Part shown: piece by piece, positions 46,357 to 57,630 of the stretch | Layout: the number at the start of each line of letters is the position of its first letter | Numbering within the stretch: position 1 is the stretch's first letter | Assembly (NCBI GenBank): GCA_030052745.1 | Contig: JANBVO010000011.1 | Location: 682,001-746,000, forward strand | Reading direction: 5' to 3' | Length of the DNA stretch: 64,000 nt | Source: Pleurostoma richardsiae | Lineage: Eukaryota > Ascomycota > Sordariomycetes > Calosphaeriales > Pleurostomataceae | Notes under the pieces: generated by a model | The model's input: only the letters and a program-made list of their open reading frames with translations | What the model was told of the DNA's origin: nothing | Databases searched by the model: none | Position numbers and translations under genes: made by a program

Positions 46357-47514
46357 TCAATCGGTCTCTGTCTGTTCCCCATACAGGGAAAGCTTCGGCA
46401 CCCCAGCTACCTCATCCGGAGTATGACTCGCGAACTGGTCCTTCAAATACCATGGGAAAATGAGGTGCAGCCACCGGTACAGAAGCTGGACTAGCGTCCG
46501 AACTGAGTCTGTCAGCAGCCGGTACTCTTCCAGCGTTCGCAGCGAGCTTAGCGCCTCATCGTACATCCTGCCTACGCCCGCCATCCTCTCCAGGCCAAGG
46601 TCGACCAGGAACACGAAGTGATTGAATGTGCGGATGAGAAACTCACGCGTCTGCCGGACCATGAGCGGCAGAGTCATATCCTCATCCTGCGACACTGCCA
46701 GCAGCCGGGAGAAGACGTGAGGGCCCAGCGTGGACAAGAAGCCCTGCAGGAACACTATTGTCTGCAGGACGCTGCCCTCGCTGCCGGCGCGGCTGCGCGT
46801 TGCGCCGAGCCGGATGGTGCGGATCTCGTCTGGTTCGACAGGTCGTCTCAGCTGGGTTATCTCTTCATCGATGAGCTCCTTGGCTGTGAGCCAATGGCCA
46901 TCGAAGTCCTTGGCAGGCTGTTTCGGCTCCGGAGGAGGTGGATTGTCATCACCACTGTGCCTCCGCAGGGTTACCCTGACGATAGTCGGTATCTGTCGGC
47001 TGACAGTCTGCTCATACACAACCCTTCCGAGCTTCTCCAGATGCTCCAAATCCTCCTCCAAAACCTGTGCAAATTGGTTCACAGGCGTGCTCTCCGTGAC
47101 GGCACCGTAGCAGAAGCAGATTGACTGGCTCGTCGTGTTGTAATACACCGTGCCCTTGCGGCGCTCCACCATATTCCGCGAGTCTAGGGCTACGCTCGGA
47201 GCTGGCATGTAGATGGTCTCGCCAGCGACGACAACGTGAAGCAAGAAACCCTCCAGAGGCAGCAAAGCGAGGATGTTCTTGACTACGTCGGCATTTTCCC
47301 TGGAGAGGAGTCTCATGCGGAAGGACAGATCTGGCCTGGGGCCGACGACCTCGACGATGTCCGAAGTCAGCATCTTGGGGAAGCACGAGGTGGGACAGGG
47401 AAGACGAGGAGAAGGAGAACGGTGCGTCTTTTGCCCATGTTGCATCACCCTGAAGCGGATTGACAGTGGCCAGCGGTGATATAAGCTGTGAACAAGATAA
47501 GAATCACCAAACAT
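46357..47514 (-). CDS. Cucumopine-synthase-like protein (cyclophilin-like fold + C-terminal helical bundle)
   Basis: Single exon, 385 residues from the Met at 47514; later Mets at 47445 and 47373 are possible, since the recognisable domain begins near residue 48. Residues about 60-185 have the small cyclophilin-like beta-barrel pattern (VVVAGETIYMPAP, then KGTVYYNTTSQSICFCYG). Residues about 205-350 form the helical bundle seen at the C-terminus of cucumopine synthase (EPDEIRTIRLGATRSRAG, GSVLQTIVFLQGFL, LPLMVRQTREFL). Cucumopine synthase joins histidine and 2-oxoglutarate in Agrobacterium-type opine pathways. Fungal relatives are known only from sequence, so a cyclic-imine or opine-like reaction is inference. 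It is on the same strand and 520 bp downstream of 5-oxoprolinase, which acts on a cyclic amide; a shared substrate class is plausible. Confidence 0.75.
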   Translation of the reverse strand: MFGDSYLVHSLYHRWPLSIRFRVMQHGQKTHRSPSPRLPCPTSCFPKMLTSDIVEVVGPRPDLSFRMRLLSRENADVVKNILALLPLEGFLLHVVVAGETIYMPAPSVALDSRNMVERRKGTVYYNTTSQSICFCYGAVTESTPVNQFAQVLEEDLEHLEKLGRVVYEQTVSRQIPTIVRVTLRRHSGDDNPPPPEPKQPAKDFDGHWLTAKELIDEEITQLRRPVEPDEIRTIRLGATRSRAGSEGSVLQTIVFLQGFLSTLGPHVFSRLLAVSQDEDMTLPLMVRQTREFLIRTFNHFVFLVDLGLERMAGVGRMYDEALSSLRTLEEYRLLTDSVRTLVQLLYRWLHLIFPWYLKDQFASHTPDEVAGVPKLSLYGEQTETD

Positions 47515-48034
47515 GGAACATGGTCATACTCAGTCCGACTCGAAACTACCTTTTACGGCTCTTCAGGTCGAAGATGTGGACCCTGTGGAGGAGTGGCTTC
47601 AGGGGAGAGGCGACGGTGTCGGACGAAGACCGACGTGAACTACTCCATTATGCGCTAATCCCTTTCGCAGCACACTCATTGACCTGCGCCACTTCCAAGT
47701 AGCTCTTAGGTGGCAACGAAGATTGGGGGACTGTTCAAGGGCACTCATGGGCTGGGTCCCATGTTTAGGATGCTATAGCGCAGAGAATATACGGCGAGTC
47801 GGTTAGGAAGAGCAGATGTTGACGATATTGGAGTCCTCTCACCTTCACTTGAAGGGTAGCCGTCGTTGAGACCCCGAAAACTAAGTCCGGGAATCTCGCT
47901 TTATAGATCACGCATTAGGGAAGTCATGATGGTCTCCAGTGGCTTCCATAAGTTCAGTATATAGGTATACGCCCTGTTTCTCTAAAGTCTTCATGCTTAT
48001 GCTAGTTGAACGTACAGCTATCCGTGGGAAGTTC
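47515..48034. other. Intergenic, no gene seen
   Basis: 520 bp between 5-oxoprolinase and the same-strand cucumopine-synthase-like gene; presumably a terminator and promoter. Confidence 0.5.
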
Positions 48035-51000
48035 TTACTCCTCCGGTTTGCCCCAACCACCGCCACCAGGGGTGTTGATTTGCATCCTCTCCCCGGGCTT
48101 CAAGTTGACGACTGCCTGCCCACCCAGACTAATCTTGTCTACTCCTCCCTCCTCATTGAATCTCAGGAGGAAGTTCCTGCCGATGCTCCCTGGCTCGCCA
48201 CCACCCATCCCGTACGGCGCAAACACCCTCCGCTCACTCAGGATACTCGACTTGAGCGGGATCCTCGCCTCGATCTCGCGAGTCACGCCATCTCCACCGC
48301 GCCACTTGCCCTTCCCGCCCGTGCCGCGGTTGATCTCGTGGCGGCGCACAATGACCGGCGTGCGCTTCTCGATGACCTCGGCGTCGGTAATGCGCGTATT
48401 GGTCGAGTGGACGTGAACCGCGCTCTCGCCGTGCCAGCCCGGCCCCGCACCGGACCCGCCGCCGATCGACTCGCCGTAGTTCCAGCCGGGCTTGATCTCG
48501 CCCGTCTCCGGGTCGCGCCCGCCCATACCCCAGCCGAAGCTGCTGGCACATCCCTGAGAAGCGGCGACGCACCGGAAGGCGCGGAGGATGACGTCGATGA
48601 CGCGCTGGCTGGCCAGCGTGCTGCCGCAGATGGCGACGGAGGGGTTGGGGTTCAGGACGGAGCCCTTCGGGATCCGGAGCGCGATAGGGGTCAGACAGCC
48701 CTGGTTCAGCGGGATCTCGAGGTCGATGAGGCAGCGGACCGAGTAGATGACGGCGGAGTGGGTGATCGAGATGGGGCAGTTGATGTTCCCCCAGCCCTGG
48801 GGACCCGTCCCTGTGAAGTCGAAGAGCGCCGATCCCGTGTCAGGGTCAATGGTGATCTTCAGCTTCAGCTGGGTCCCATTATCGAAACAGTCCGTAGAGG
48901 TGAGGCCGTCCGGGTGCTCTCTGGCCGTACGCTTGAGGAACTCCCGCACGGCGACCTCGGCGTTGGTCTGGATCCCGCGCATGTATTTGTGGACAATAGG
49001 CAGGGAAAATTCGTCACACAACTTCTGAAGGAGAAGTGTGCCGCGCTGGTTAGCTGAGATCTGCGCCTTCAAGTCCGAGAGGTTGTCTTGGATGCGGCGT
49101 GTCGGGCTACAGCCGGGAAAGCTGCCGGCGAGGCTGAAGACGGCGCGGACTTCGTCTTCCAGGAACTTCCCGCCACTGACGATCTTCATCGTCTTCACAT
49201 TGAGGCCTTCCTCCCAAAGCTCCTTAGAGTCCGGCATCATGGACGTGATGCCCTTGCCACCTACGAACGCTTGTTAGTTTTCACTCCGTTTTCGGTGCAA
49301 ATTCTCTCGAACATCTAAGACGTACCAATATCCGTGTGGTGGCCTCTGCTGGCTGTGTAGAAGGCAATATCGGCACCGATGAACACGGGTGTCACGACAG
49401 TGACATCGGGAAGATGCGTGCCACCCCATTCAGGGTGGTTGGTCATGAGCACGTCGCCCGGGCTCAGCCTGCCTAGCCAATGTTGATGTTGAGACTGTAT
49501 AGCCATTTGCATGCTGCCAAGGTGGATGGGGATATGGGGTGCGTTGGCGACCAGCTGCCCATCTGGCGAGAATATCGCACATGAAAAGTCCAATCTTTCG
49601 CGGATGCTCGTGGAGATTGACGTCCTCTGGAGCGTGTTGCCCATCTGCTCCGCTATCGACATGAAACGATGCGCAAAGACGGACAGCTGGATGGGGCTGA
49701 ACTTGTCGTCGGCGGCCTTCTTGTTTGCGGCAGCTTCAGCGACCCTCTCGATGACAACGTGCTCAGGGAGTATGAAAGCGCGGAAGCGTGGCTCGACGAG
49801 GATGGTCTGCGTCGCGTCAAGAATCAACGCCGGACCATCGACAACGGTTCCCTTCTCGGCGGTTGCTAGGCGGTAAATGCCGGCGTCTTTCCATGCACCG
49901 TCGACATAGATCTTCTGCTGTTCCGTCGAGACGGCTGGTCTTGGATTTGACTTCACTCGCTCCAGCTCCTTGGTCGGAGGAACAGTCTTGGAGACGACCC
50001 CTGCGCTGCCGGTGCCTCGTACCTGCACCGAATCGATGACAATCTTTCGCTCTAGCGCAAATGCAAATTCGCGCACATGCTCGGTGACGAAAGCCTTACC
50101 GTAGTCTTCGTCTTTAGGCTGGGATATTGACAGGTTGGTGTCAGTGCCGAAGTACCTCAGGCTCAGAGACGCGTCAAACTGGAGCGACTTCTCGTTCGCC
50201 CCCTGAGAAATAAGCTCCTGACGGACGCCTTGCTTAAGGACCTCAATCCTCTCCCGTATCCGGGGCAGCTCATCAATGGAGAAATCTCCAGCATAGGGCT
50301 CCGCCGTATCATACTGTAGCTGGGACTGCGAGATTCCATACGCTGAGAGGAGCGAAGACCATTTGTGTATGATGATCCGGTTGATGCCGAGCTTCTCTGC
50401 AATGGAACAGGCGTGTTGACCGCCGGCCCCTCCGAAGCTGACGAGGTTGTGCTTCTCAGGTGCATAACCCCTTGCCTCGGTGGCATTTCTGATCGGTCTG
50501 CTCATGGTCTCGTTTGCAACATTTAGGAAACCCAGTGCAACGTCTTCGGGGCTCAGGTTTTGGGAAGTCTGAGAATTAAAGTCCACGGTGATGTCGTGGA
50601 ATTTCTGCGTGACAGCATCGACGTCCAAGGGCTCGTTGGCGTTCTTTCCAAAGATGGCCGGGAACGACGACAGGTTCAAGCGTCCAAGGAAGAGATTGGC
50701 GTCCGTCACAGTTAAGGGGCCACCCTTCCTGTAGCTGGCCGGGCCAGGGTACGCACCGGCACTCTCAGGGCCGACGACCAGCAGGCCGTTCCTGGCAAAC
50801 AGGATAGAACCACCGCCGGCAGCGACCGTCTGAATGTTCAACATAGGAACGGTGATTGTGCGGTTCGCGATTCTGGTCTCGGTAAGATAGTCGTATTTAC
50901 CATCAAATCGGCAGACATCGGTGCTTGTTCCGCCCATGTCGAAGCCAATCAAGGGTGTGCCCTCGCTCTCATCGTAACAGGCCTTACCAATGCCTACAAC

Positions 51001-52075
51001 GCCTCCTGCGGGACCACTGAGGAGTGCCTCGTTACCCCTGAACTTCTGTGCCTGCTTCAAGCCACCATCGGAGCACATGAACTCCACTCGCTGGGGAAGC
51101 TTCTCGAAGCCGGACTCAAAGTTCTCGACATACCGCCTAATGACAGGGTAGAGGTAGGCTTCCGAGCACACAGAGCTGCTTCTCTGCGAGAACTTGATGA
51201 CTGGTCTGGTCTCCGTTGACGTGGTGACGTACTTGAATCCGACCTCCTTTGCCAGCGAAGCGACAAGTTCCTCGTGGTCGGGGTAGAGATAAGAGTGCAT
51301 GAAGGCGATGGCGATGGAGGAGTACCCGTCTCGGAGGAGCTCTTGCAGCTGCTGCCGGACCTCTTCCACGTCGACCTTCTTCAAGACTCGGATGATCTCA
51401 CCGCTCTTGGTGCTGACAAGGTCAGGGTCAGTCAACTCCCCCTTCTTGTCCATCGGGAAGGGATTCAGATCATAATCCTCGATGGTGATGCGCTCATCTA
51501 CCTCGAGGACCTTGTGATGCAAGGCCTTAGGCTTTTCCACCTTAAGTGCAAAGAGCTTCGGCCTAGTCTGGTCTCCAATAACGCAGACATCTTTGAAACC
51601 TGAATTTGCGTGTCAGCGGAAATCGACGAGTTGAATGCGTCGAGGCATCACAAGTAAGCGTACCTTTCGTTGTGATGAACGCGAACTTTTCCCCCTTATG
51701 CTGCAGAAGAGCATTCGTAGCCACTGTGGTGCCGATTCTGCAGGATGCTAGACCCACCGAGTTAGCTGCTGCCCACTAACTCTCGGGATGCCCCTGAATC
51801 CGCGAAGAGAACACACCTATTCTTGACCCATCCAGCTTCTCTCCAACCAGGATTACCCGGCCCTCCACGACCTCCAAGACTCTCCTGATCGCCTCAGTGG
51901 GCGCATCTGGGTAGTTGCTTGGATCCTCTGAGAGCAGCTTGAAGATGATGTCTTCACGTCCCGGAATGCTCGCGATGACGTCGCAGAAAGTTCCTCCTCG
52001 ATCGATGGCAATGGAGACATCCGGCGGGGTGCCTGTCGAGTCCAGACCCTCTGTGTCATCAATATAGGGAGCCAT
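48035..52075 (-). CDS. OXP1: ATP-dependent 5-oxoprolinase / hydantoinase (HyuA + HyuB fusion)
   Basis: Four exons: 52075-51817, 51747-51664, 51599-49326, 49260-48035, giving 1280 residues; the GT-AG introns (69, 64, 65 nt) keep frame. It hydrolyses 5-oxo-L-proline to glutamate with ATP in the glutathione (gamma-glutamyl) cycle, in the cytosol. The HyuA half has the acetate-kinase-like nucleotide sites IDRGGTFCDV (24-33), IGTTVATNALL and FDMGGTSTDVCRF (about 333), with AAGGGSILFARNG. The HyuB half begins near 640 (FAHRFMSIAEQMG), followed by VLMTNHPEWGGTHLPD, and ends in INTPGGGGWGKP. Length matches eukaryotic 5-oxoprolinases (about 1280-1300). A hydantoinase specificity cannot be excluded, as the two enzymes share both domains. 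It diverges from an MFS transporter at 53431 and is followed on the same strand by the cucumopine-synthase-like gene. Confidence 0.93.
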
Positions 52076-53430
52076 GATGGACTGATAGCACGCTGAGCGA
52101 TGATGGATATCACGCTCCAGGCCGGCTTGACAGAGAGATCGCTCTGAATAAATAGGGACTGATGATGCTTTGCCGACAAGTCTACCACTGTCGCCAGAAC
52201 GGCATAATCTTAGGTAAGTACCCACCGTTTTCCGTTCCTCCGAATACGCCATTGTGAACCTCAGGGAAGTATGTTACCTAGCGGACGGTGGCTGCCCGAG
52301 GCATATTTCCTATCACGGGGGTCAGGACCCTGTTCTACAGCGTCGATGTTCGCTTGTGGGAAGCGTTAAACTTGGCCTGCCAAATTAGGGAATTTGGAGC
52401 CTTCATCGGCCGAAACCCGACGCAATTGTCCCACAGTGGATTACGCTAATTCATGGAGGGAAAGTTCCGTCGGCGCCTTTTTTTCCCTTATCATCGCTCA
52501 CAAGCACCACGAGTCAGTCAGCTCAGCACGCGAAAATGAAAAGAGCCTCACAATCGTACCATTTCAGAGAGTGTCCCCGCGTGACCGTAAGATGATAAAG
52601 CGCGGAAGAATGTCACCTCGCTAGGAGATGGAGGTGTAGTGCTTTACTTACGCGGGTTTCGAAGGAGTGACGAAGGATACCAACTATGCGGGCTCGGAGG
52701 TCAGGGTTGTCATCGTCCAAGAAACGAATTTCTCCGGACGGTGCCGGAAAGCACGTCAGTCCGGTACATACAATCGTGTCCCTGACCGCTTGTTTGTTGC
52801 AGGCCAGCACTTGCACAAAAAGCTGGGTTCCTGGGCTAAGAAAACAAAACGCCTTGAAAACTCCTCGGGATAAGCCTATTACCTCACCATTGGCTCGGAG
52901 CAAGAGACCCATGCTCACCGACTGCGGACCTTCTATGACGCCGGAAGGGTGGCTTGGAAACTATTGACCAACACCGGACAAGATACGACAAGAGACTCGC
53001 CTCAAGGTGAGATGTTAACCGCGTATCAGCTGTAATCTAGAACTCTGGATTATATTGTAATCAAGTCTGATGTATTGAAATACTATGACGATGTAGTCGG
53101 GCGAAAGCCAACAAGAATTGCTTGCTATGGCAATACCCACTCCGACTCAATCACGGACAAAGGCCGGGTCGTGATGGTGCCTCCACCCTTATCTATGGAT
53201 ATTTTGCGGGGATTGACATGCACTATTCCCTTTCATCATGTAGGCGACTTCAGGTCTGCAACTACACCATGTCTTATCACCGTGGTATAGAGAGAGAGGT
53301 AGCATTTAAAGAGTTGACGAGAGTGCCTCTCCAGGAGAAACAATGAGAGTGCATCCAGAAACCCAAAGGACTCCATCGTCTTCTTCATCTGACTACCTCC
53401 TGTCCTTTACCCGGCAAAATTCTCGTCACA
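52076..53430. other. Divergent intergenic region between 5-oxoprolinase and MFS genes
   Basis: 1.36 kb that should hold both promoters. A CCGG-N6-CCGG palindrome lies at 52734-52747. ORFs at 52613-52918 (-) and 53075-53346 (+) show no family features. Confidence 0.5.
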
Positions 53431-54963
53431 ATGGCCGATGTCAAAGAGCCGGAGTCGGCAATGGAGCCAGAGCACCCGTCAAAGCCAGATTCCCTGGCCG
53501 ACACAGAGGTGATAGATGATGGGGGCGATGCCCGTGAGAAGAAGCCACTCAGCAAGAGGATCCTAGGAATCATTTGGGACTCGCTCGACAAAACCCCCGA
53601 GGAACGAAGGTTCATGCGCAAGGTCGATCTTTGGATCATGACCTATATCTGCGTGGCGTACTTCGTCAAGTATCTTGACCAAACCAACGTATGTCGCATT
53701 CTGGGAAAACAGCACGTCTCTTTCTGACCAAGACCTCACTAGGTCAACAATGCCTACGTCTCGGGGATGAAGGAAGATCTGAACATGTCCGGGAACGACT
53801 ACAACCTCCTCCAGACTATGTTCACTGTCGGCTACATTCTTGGGAACCTCCCTTCCCAGCTCGTGATGACAAAGGTCCGCCCTTCCGTTTGGCTGCCGAG
53901 TCTAGAACTCCTCTGGAGCATCCTCGTGATGGCGATGGCCGGCGTGAAGAACATCAAGGGCATGTATGTCCTGCGGTTCTTCATTGGGTTCCTGGAGGCC
54001 TCGGCCTATCCTGGCATCCTGACGCTCCTTGGGAACTGGTATACGCCCCAGGAACTCGGGAAGCGGGCATCCATCTTCATTGCCAGTTCGTCGGTGGCGC
54101 AAATGTTCTCCGGCTACCTGCAGGCGGGCCTGTACGCCGGCATGGACCACAAGCATGGCCTGCGAGCATGGCAGTGGCTGTTCATTTTCGACGGTATCAT
54201 CAGCATCCCGGTGGCGGCGTTTGGCTACATCGCCGTCCCGGACAGCCCTGTCAACTCCAAGGCAAAATGGCTCAAGCCGGAGCAGAAGGCCATGGCTATC
54301 GCCCGCATGGAGAGGGTGGGTCGCAAGCCGCCAAAGAAGCTCACCTGGCTCGTCATCTACGAGATCCTGACCATGTGGCCTGTCTACCTTTTCGCCGTTG
54401 TCTTCGCCTCCCAGCTCCTGGGGGTCCGGATCTACAACTACTTCAACATCTACCTCAAGTCCACGGGGAGATACTCCGTCGAGATGGTTAACGTCATCCC
54501 GACTGCAGGCTACGGCTTCCAAGTTGTTATGGCGCTGCTTTACGCGTGGACTAGTGACGCTATCGGCATGCGGGTGCCGTCAATCGTGGCTGCGGCTTCG
54601 ATATCCCTCATCGGCTGCATCATTCTCAGTGTCTACCCCTACGAGAACCCCACCGCCATGATGGCAGGCTGGATCTTGACCTACGCGCAGATGGGCGCCT
54701 CGGCCTTGATCATGTCCTACCTGAACGAGCTGCTATCCTTCTCGACTGAGCACCGTCTGGTGACCATCGGTATTGTCGAAACTTTTGGCTTCACTATGAA
54801 TGCGTGGGTGATCTTGCTGGCGTATCCTAGCGGCAAGGCGCCAAACTTTCCCGTGGGCTACGAGATGGCGGCCATGTTCTTCGCACTGGAGATCGTGAGC
54901 ATCCTGGCTATCGGGTATTGTGCGAAGCGGTGGAAGCCAGCTCCGCGTTCGTATTTCGGTTGA
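53431..54963 (+). CDS. MFS transporter of the allantoate/pantothenate (DAL5/FEN2) type
   Basis: Two exons: 53431-53688 and 53743-54963, giving 492 residues; the 54-nt GT-AG intron is phase 0 and lies inside the family signature (KYLDQTN / VNNAYVSGMKEDLNMSGNDY). After an acidic 70-residue N-terminus come about twelve membrane helices. Typical stretches are TVGYILGNLPSQLVMTKVRP, RFFIGFLEASAYPGILTLLG and WYTPQELGKRASIF. The family imports vitamins, allantoate, ureidosuccinate or dipeptides by proton symport at the plasma membrane. It is divergent from 5-oxoprolinase and followed by a Zn2Cys6 gene, so uptake of an oxoproline- or hydantoin-like nitrogen source is an attractive but unproven guess. 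Confidence 0.92.
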
Positions 54964-55452
54964 CTCAGTAGCCACGGCGGGACGGCTGAATTAACCTGCA
55001 CGTATATAGTGAACACCCGTCTACTTCTCACTCGATGCTGGGTGATAGCTTGCGGTGATATTAGAATAGATAGTTAGGCATATAATCCAGCTGGGTTTGC
55101 CGATCTAGGCCATTCTTTAGGCCCGTCTTTAGGCTTCTTACAGTGCCTTTTAGCGTACCACCGTCACGGACCGCCCTAGCTTCGTCCAGTTAGCGCGAGA
55201 TAAGACAAGAGCGAATAGATAAGAGAGTGGTGAATGTGGTCATATGAATGCGTATCCGCGCGCGTTTCCTGAAGACTTGACCTCGACAACTTCAACGATC
55301 TTCACATCTATCATCTAGAGTCACTCACTGTCCCTCTGCTCCAAAACACCGGTGAAGCAATTATGAACAGCAGCAGACACTGAGTCTATGAGTATCTAGT
55401 GGTATGCTCGTAGCGCCTGAGGGGGAACGCTGTCCTTCTCGACCTGCTAGGG
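54964..55452. other. Intergenic, promoter of the regulator
   Basis: 489 bp between the MFS stop and the regulator ATG. No motif that I trust. Confidence 0.5.
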
Positions 55453-57630
55453 ATGGGCAACTCGTCCTATGCCAAAGGCATGGAGTCTCACCTAGATCGC
55501 TTCCGTGTGAGGCTCACACCAAGCAACACGAATCCTAACTCACCCGATGCGTCCAAGGACTCTTCTTCGACGACTGGATTAGACACACTGCCGACTGGGC
55601 GGATAATCTCGTGCGACCGATGCCGTCAATTCAAGAAGAAGTGCAGCAAGACGCTGCCTGAATGCACCACATGTGTGAACGCCGGGATCAAGTGCTCGCT
55701 GGCTACAGCAAGTACAACCATAGTGACGGATCTGCGGTCCCGAGTATCATGGATGGAGAATTTCATCAATGAGAGACGTCTGCTGAGAGGTGGGAAGAGG
55801 ATGGAGCAGATCACAACTGGTAGTGATCTTTCTGGACTCGTCGACGAGACGGACAAGCCACGTCACACTAATGCTTCTCCTTCCACGTCAACGGCCTCTC
55901 TGACTTCGACTATAGCCTCACCAGGAACGCAGTATCTGAGACGTGTAATGGGGCCACAGACGCCGGAAGACGGGAATGATATCAGCCAGCGGCCGCCCAA
56001 AAGGGCACGTCTCGAAGCCGTAACTCCGAAGGATCGACACCCGAACGACATCCCTTCCCCGGCTGCTCCAATGCGCGCGGGGAATGTTGAGTGTCGTACG
56101 TTCGTTGACGCATACTTCCGGGACGTAAACCGTGCGTACCCCTTCGTAGACAGGGCGAGAGTTCTGTCCACTCTGGACTCCAAGGGGGCCAGCGTCCTCT
56201 CCGCATCAGAGCGCGACGCGGACGAGACCACTGTATTCTTGGTCATGGCGATAGGATACACAACTCTGCAGCGCGCTGGTCGGGTACCCACCGACTCAGA
56301 GACCGACTTCCAGGTCGAATACAAGGATATCCTCGCCGGCTTCCTCGTTGAGGAGAGCACAGACACGGTACAGATATTGCTCCTCCTCGCGATCTATTCA
56401 CAGTTCGACCCGCGCGGATTTTCGACGCGACCTATCGTGGACATGCTCGCACGCCAGGCTATTCGCCTAGGTCTCACCCGACGAGCTACCGCAGACGACG
56501 GGCTCTCGCCCGCGGTCGCCGAGCGGAACCATCGGCTGTTTTGGAGCATATACGCCCTCGACCGCATGATAGCCGCGTCAGCAGGCATGCCAGTTGCTCT
56601 GAATGGCGTGAACATGGACATTCCACTCCCAGGTATCACGGTGGAGGAGTTCGCCTCACCAGACTGCGCCGAGTACACCTCGATGCTACAGACCGCTCGC
56701 CACCTGATTGAGCTGCGGAAGCTCGAAGACAAGGTCCTGCACCGGATCCACCTCCGTGACCGAGCCGAGACGGTCTCGCTGACGCCGTCGGACCGGCGCA
56801 TCATCGCCGAGGACTTGCGCACCGAGATCGAGGACTGGTACAGCAACGGCTGCCTGCTCAAGTCCGCCGGCGCCGACGACATCCAGATCCACATCCGCAT
56901 TTCCTGGCTCGCCGCGCGCTACTACAACCTTCTCCTGCTGCTGTACTATCCTTCGCGCTCCAGCCCGACCGGCACCGCCCCCCTTCTGTCTCGCGGCGAG
57001 CTGGCCTCCCTCGCCCAGAAGCACGTCCAGGCTAACGCGGTGCGCTTCCGCCAACGGCAGCTGCCCCTCAACCATGTCACCCTGTGCAGGCTGTTCCCCG
57101 TCTGCATGGTCTTCCTGCACTGCTTCCTGGCATCCCAGGGGACTCACGGCGGGGGGCCACCGCCCGTCGACGTGCGCGAGGAGGTCTCCATCTGCGCGGA
57201 CATGATGGCGTCGTATCCCGCCCATTGGACGCAGGCTCACCACGCCGCCGCCGTCGTGCGCCAGCTGGCCTCGCTAGTCGGGACCGCGCGGCCCTTCCCG
57301 CGGGCGGGGGCGTCCTGGGCGCTGAGCGAGTCTGACCGAGCGTGGAGGCTTGCGATCAAGACAAGGCTGACGGAGCTGACGCAGCAGGTTCTGGGGAAAG
57401 GCAGCACGTATCGGCTGGTAGACGACTGGGAAGACGCAGTGGGCGCCGCCGGGGTGGGCCAACACATGGCGGGTGCGTCGTTGCACTTCGACCCTCAGCC
57501 TGCCCCTGGGCAAGGGGCTGGGCCCATGGGACTCGGCGGCATGTCTTTTGAGGGGCCGCATGAGCTGGACCTTTCCTTGAGGGAGAGCGAAGTTGCAGCT
57601 GGTGCTTTCTCGATCATGGATTTCCTCTGA
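55453..57630 (+). CDS. Zn2Cys6 transcription factor with fungal-specific regulatory domain
   Basis: Intron-free, 725 residues. The zinc cluster sits unusually late for the class, at Cys 54, 57, 64, 71, 74 and 81 (CX2CX6CX6CX2CX6C), after a Ser/Thr/Asn-rich leader; the in-frame Met at residue 10 is an alternative start. A linker (SRVSWMENFINERR) follows, then the regulatory domain with FVDAYFRDVNRAYPFVDRAR, AIRLGLTRRA and HRLFWSIYALDRMIAAS, strong Fungal_trans marks. It is a nuclear DNA-binding regulator by family. It lies on the same strand, 489 bp behind an MFS transporter and near 5-oxoprolinase, and is the obvious candidate to control them. Confidence 0.92.
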   Translation: MGNSSYAKGMESHLDRFRVRLTPSNTNPNSPDASKDSSSTTGLDTLPTGRIISCDRCRQFKKKCSKTLPECTTCVNAGIKCSLATASTTIVTDLRSRVSWMENFINERRLLRGGKRMEQITTGSDLSGLVDETDKPRHTNASPSTSTASLTSTIASPGTQYLRRVMGPQTPEDGNDISQRPPKRARLEAVTPKDRHPNDIPSPAAPMRAGNVECRTFVDAYFRDVNRAYPFVDRARVLSTLDSKGASVLSASERDADETTVFLVMAIGYTTLQRAGRVPTDSETDFQVEYKDILAGFLVEESTDTVQILLLLAIYSQFDPRGFSTRPIVDMLARQAIRLGLTRRATADDGLSPAVAERNHRLFWSIYALDRMIAASAGMPVALNGVNMDIPLPGITVEEFASPDCAEYTSMLQTARHLIELRKLEDKVLHRIHLRDRAETVSLTPSDRRIIAEDLRTEIEDWYSNGCLLKSAGADDIQIHIRISWLAARYYNLLLLLYYPSRSSPTGTAPLLSRGELASLAQKHVQANAVRFRQRQLPLNHVTLCRLFPVCMVFLHCFLASQGTHGGGPPPVDVREEVSICADMMASYPAHWTQAHHAAAVVRQLASLVGTARPFPRAGASWALSESDRAWRLAIKTRLTELTQQVLGKGSTYRLVDDWEDAVGAAGVGQHMAGASLHFDPQPAPGQGAGPMGLGGMSFEGPHELDLSLRESEVAAGAFSIMDFL

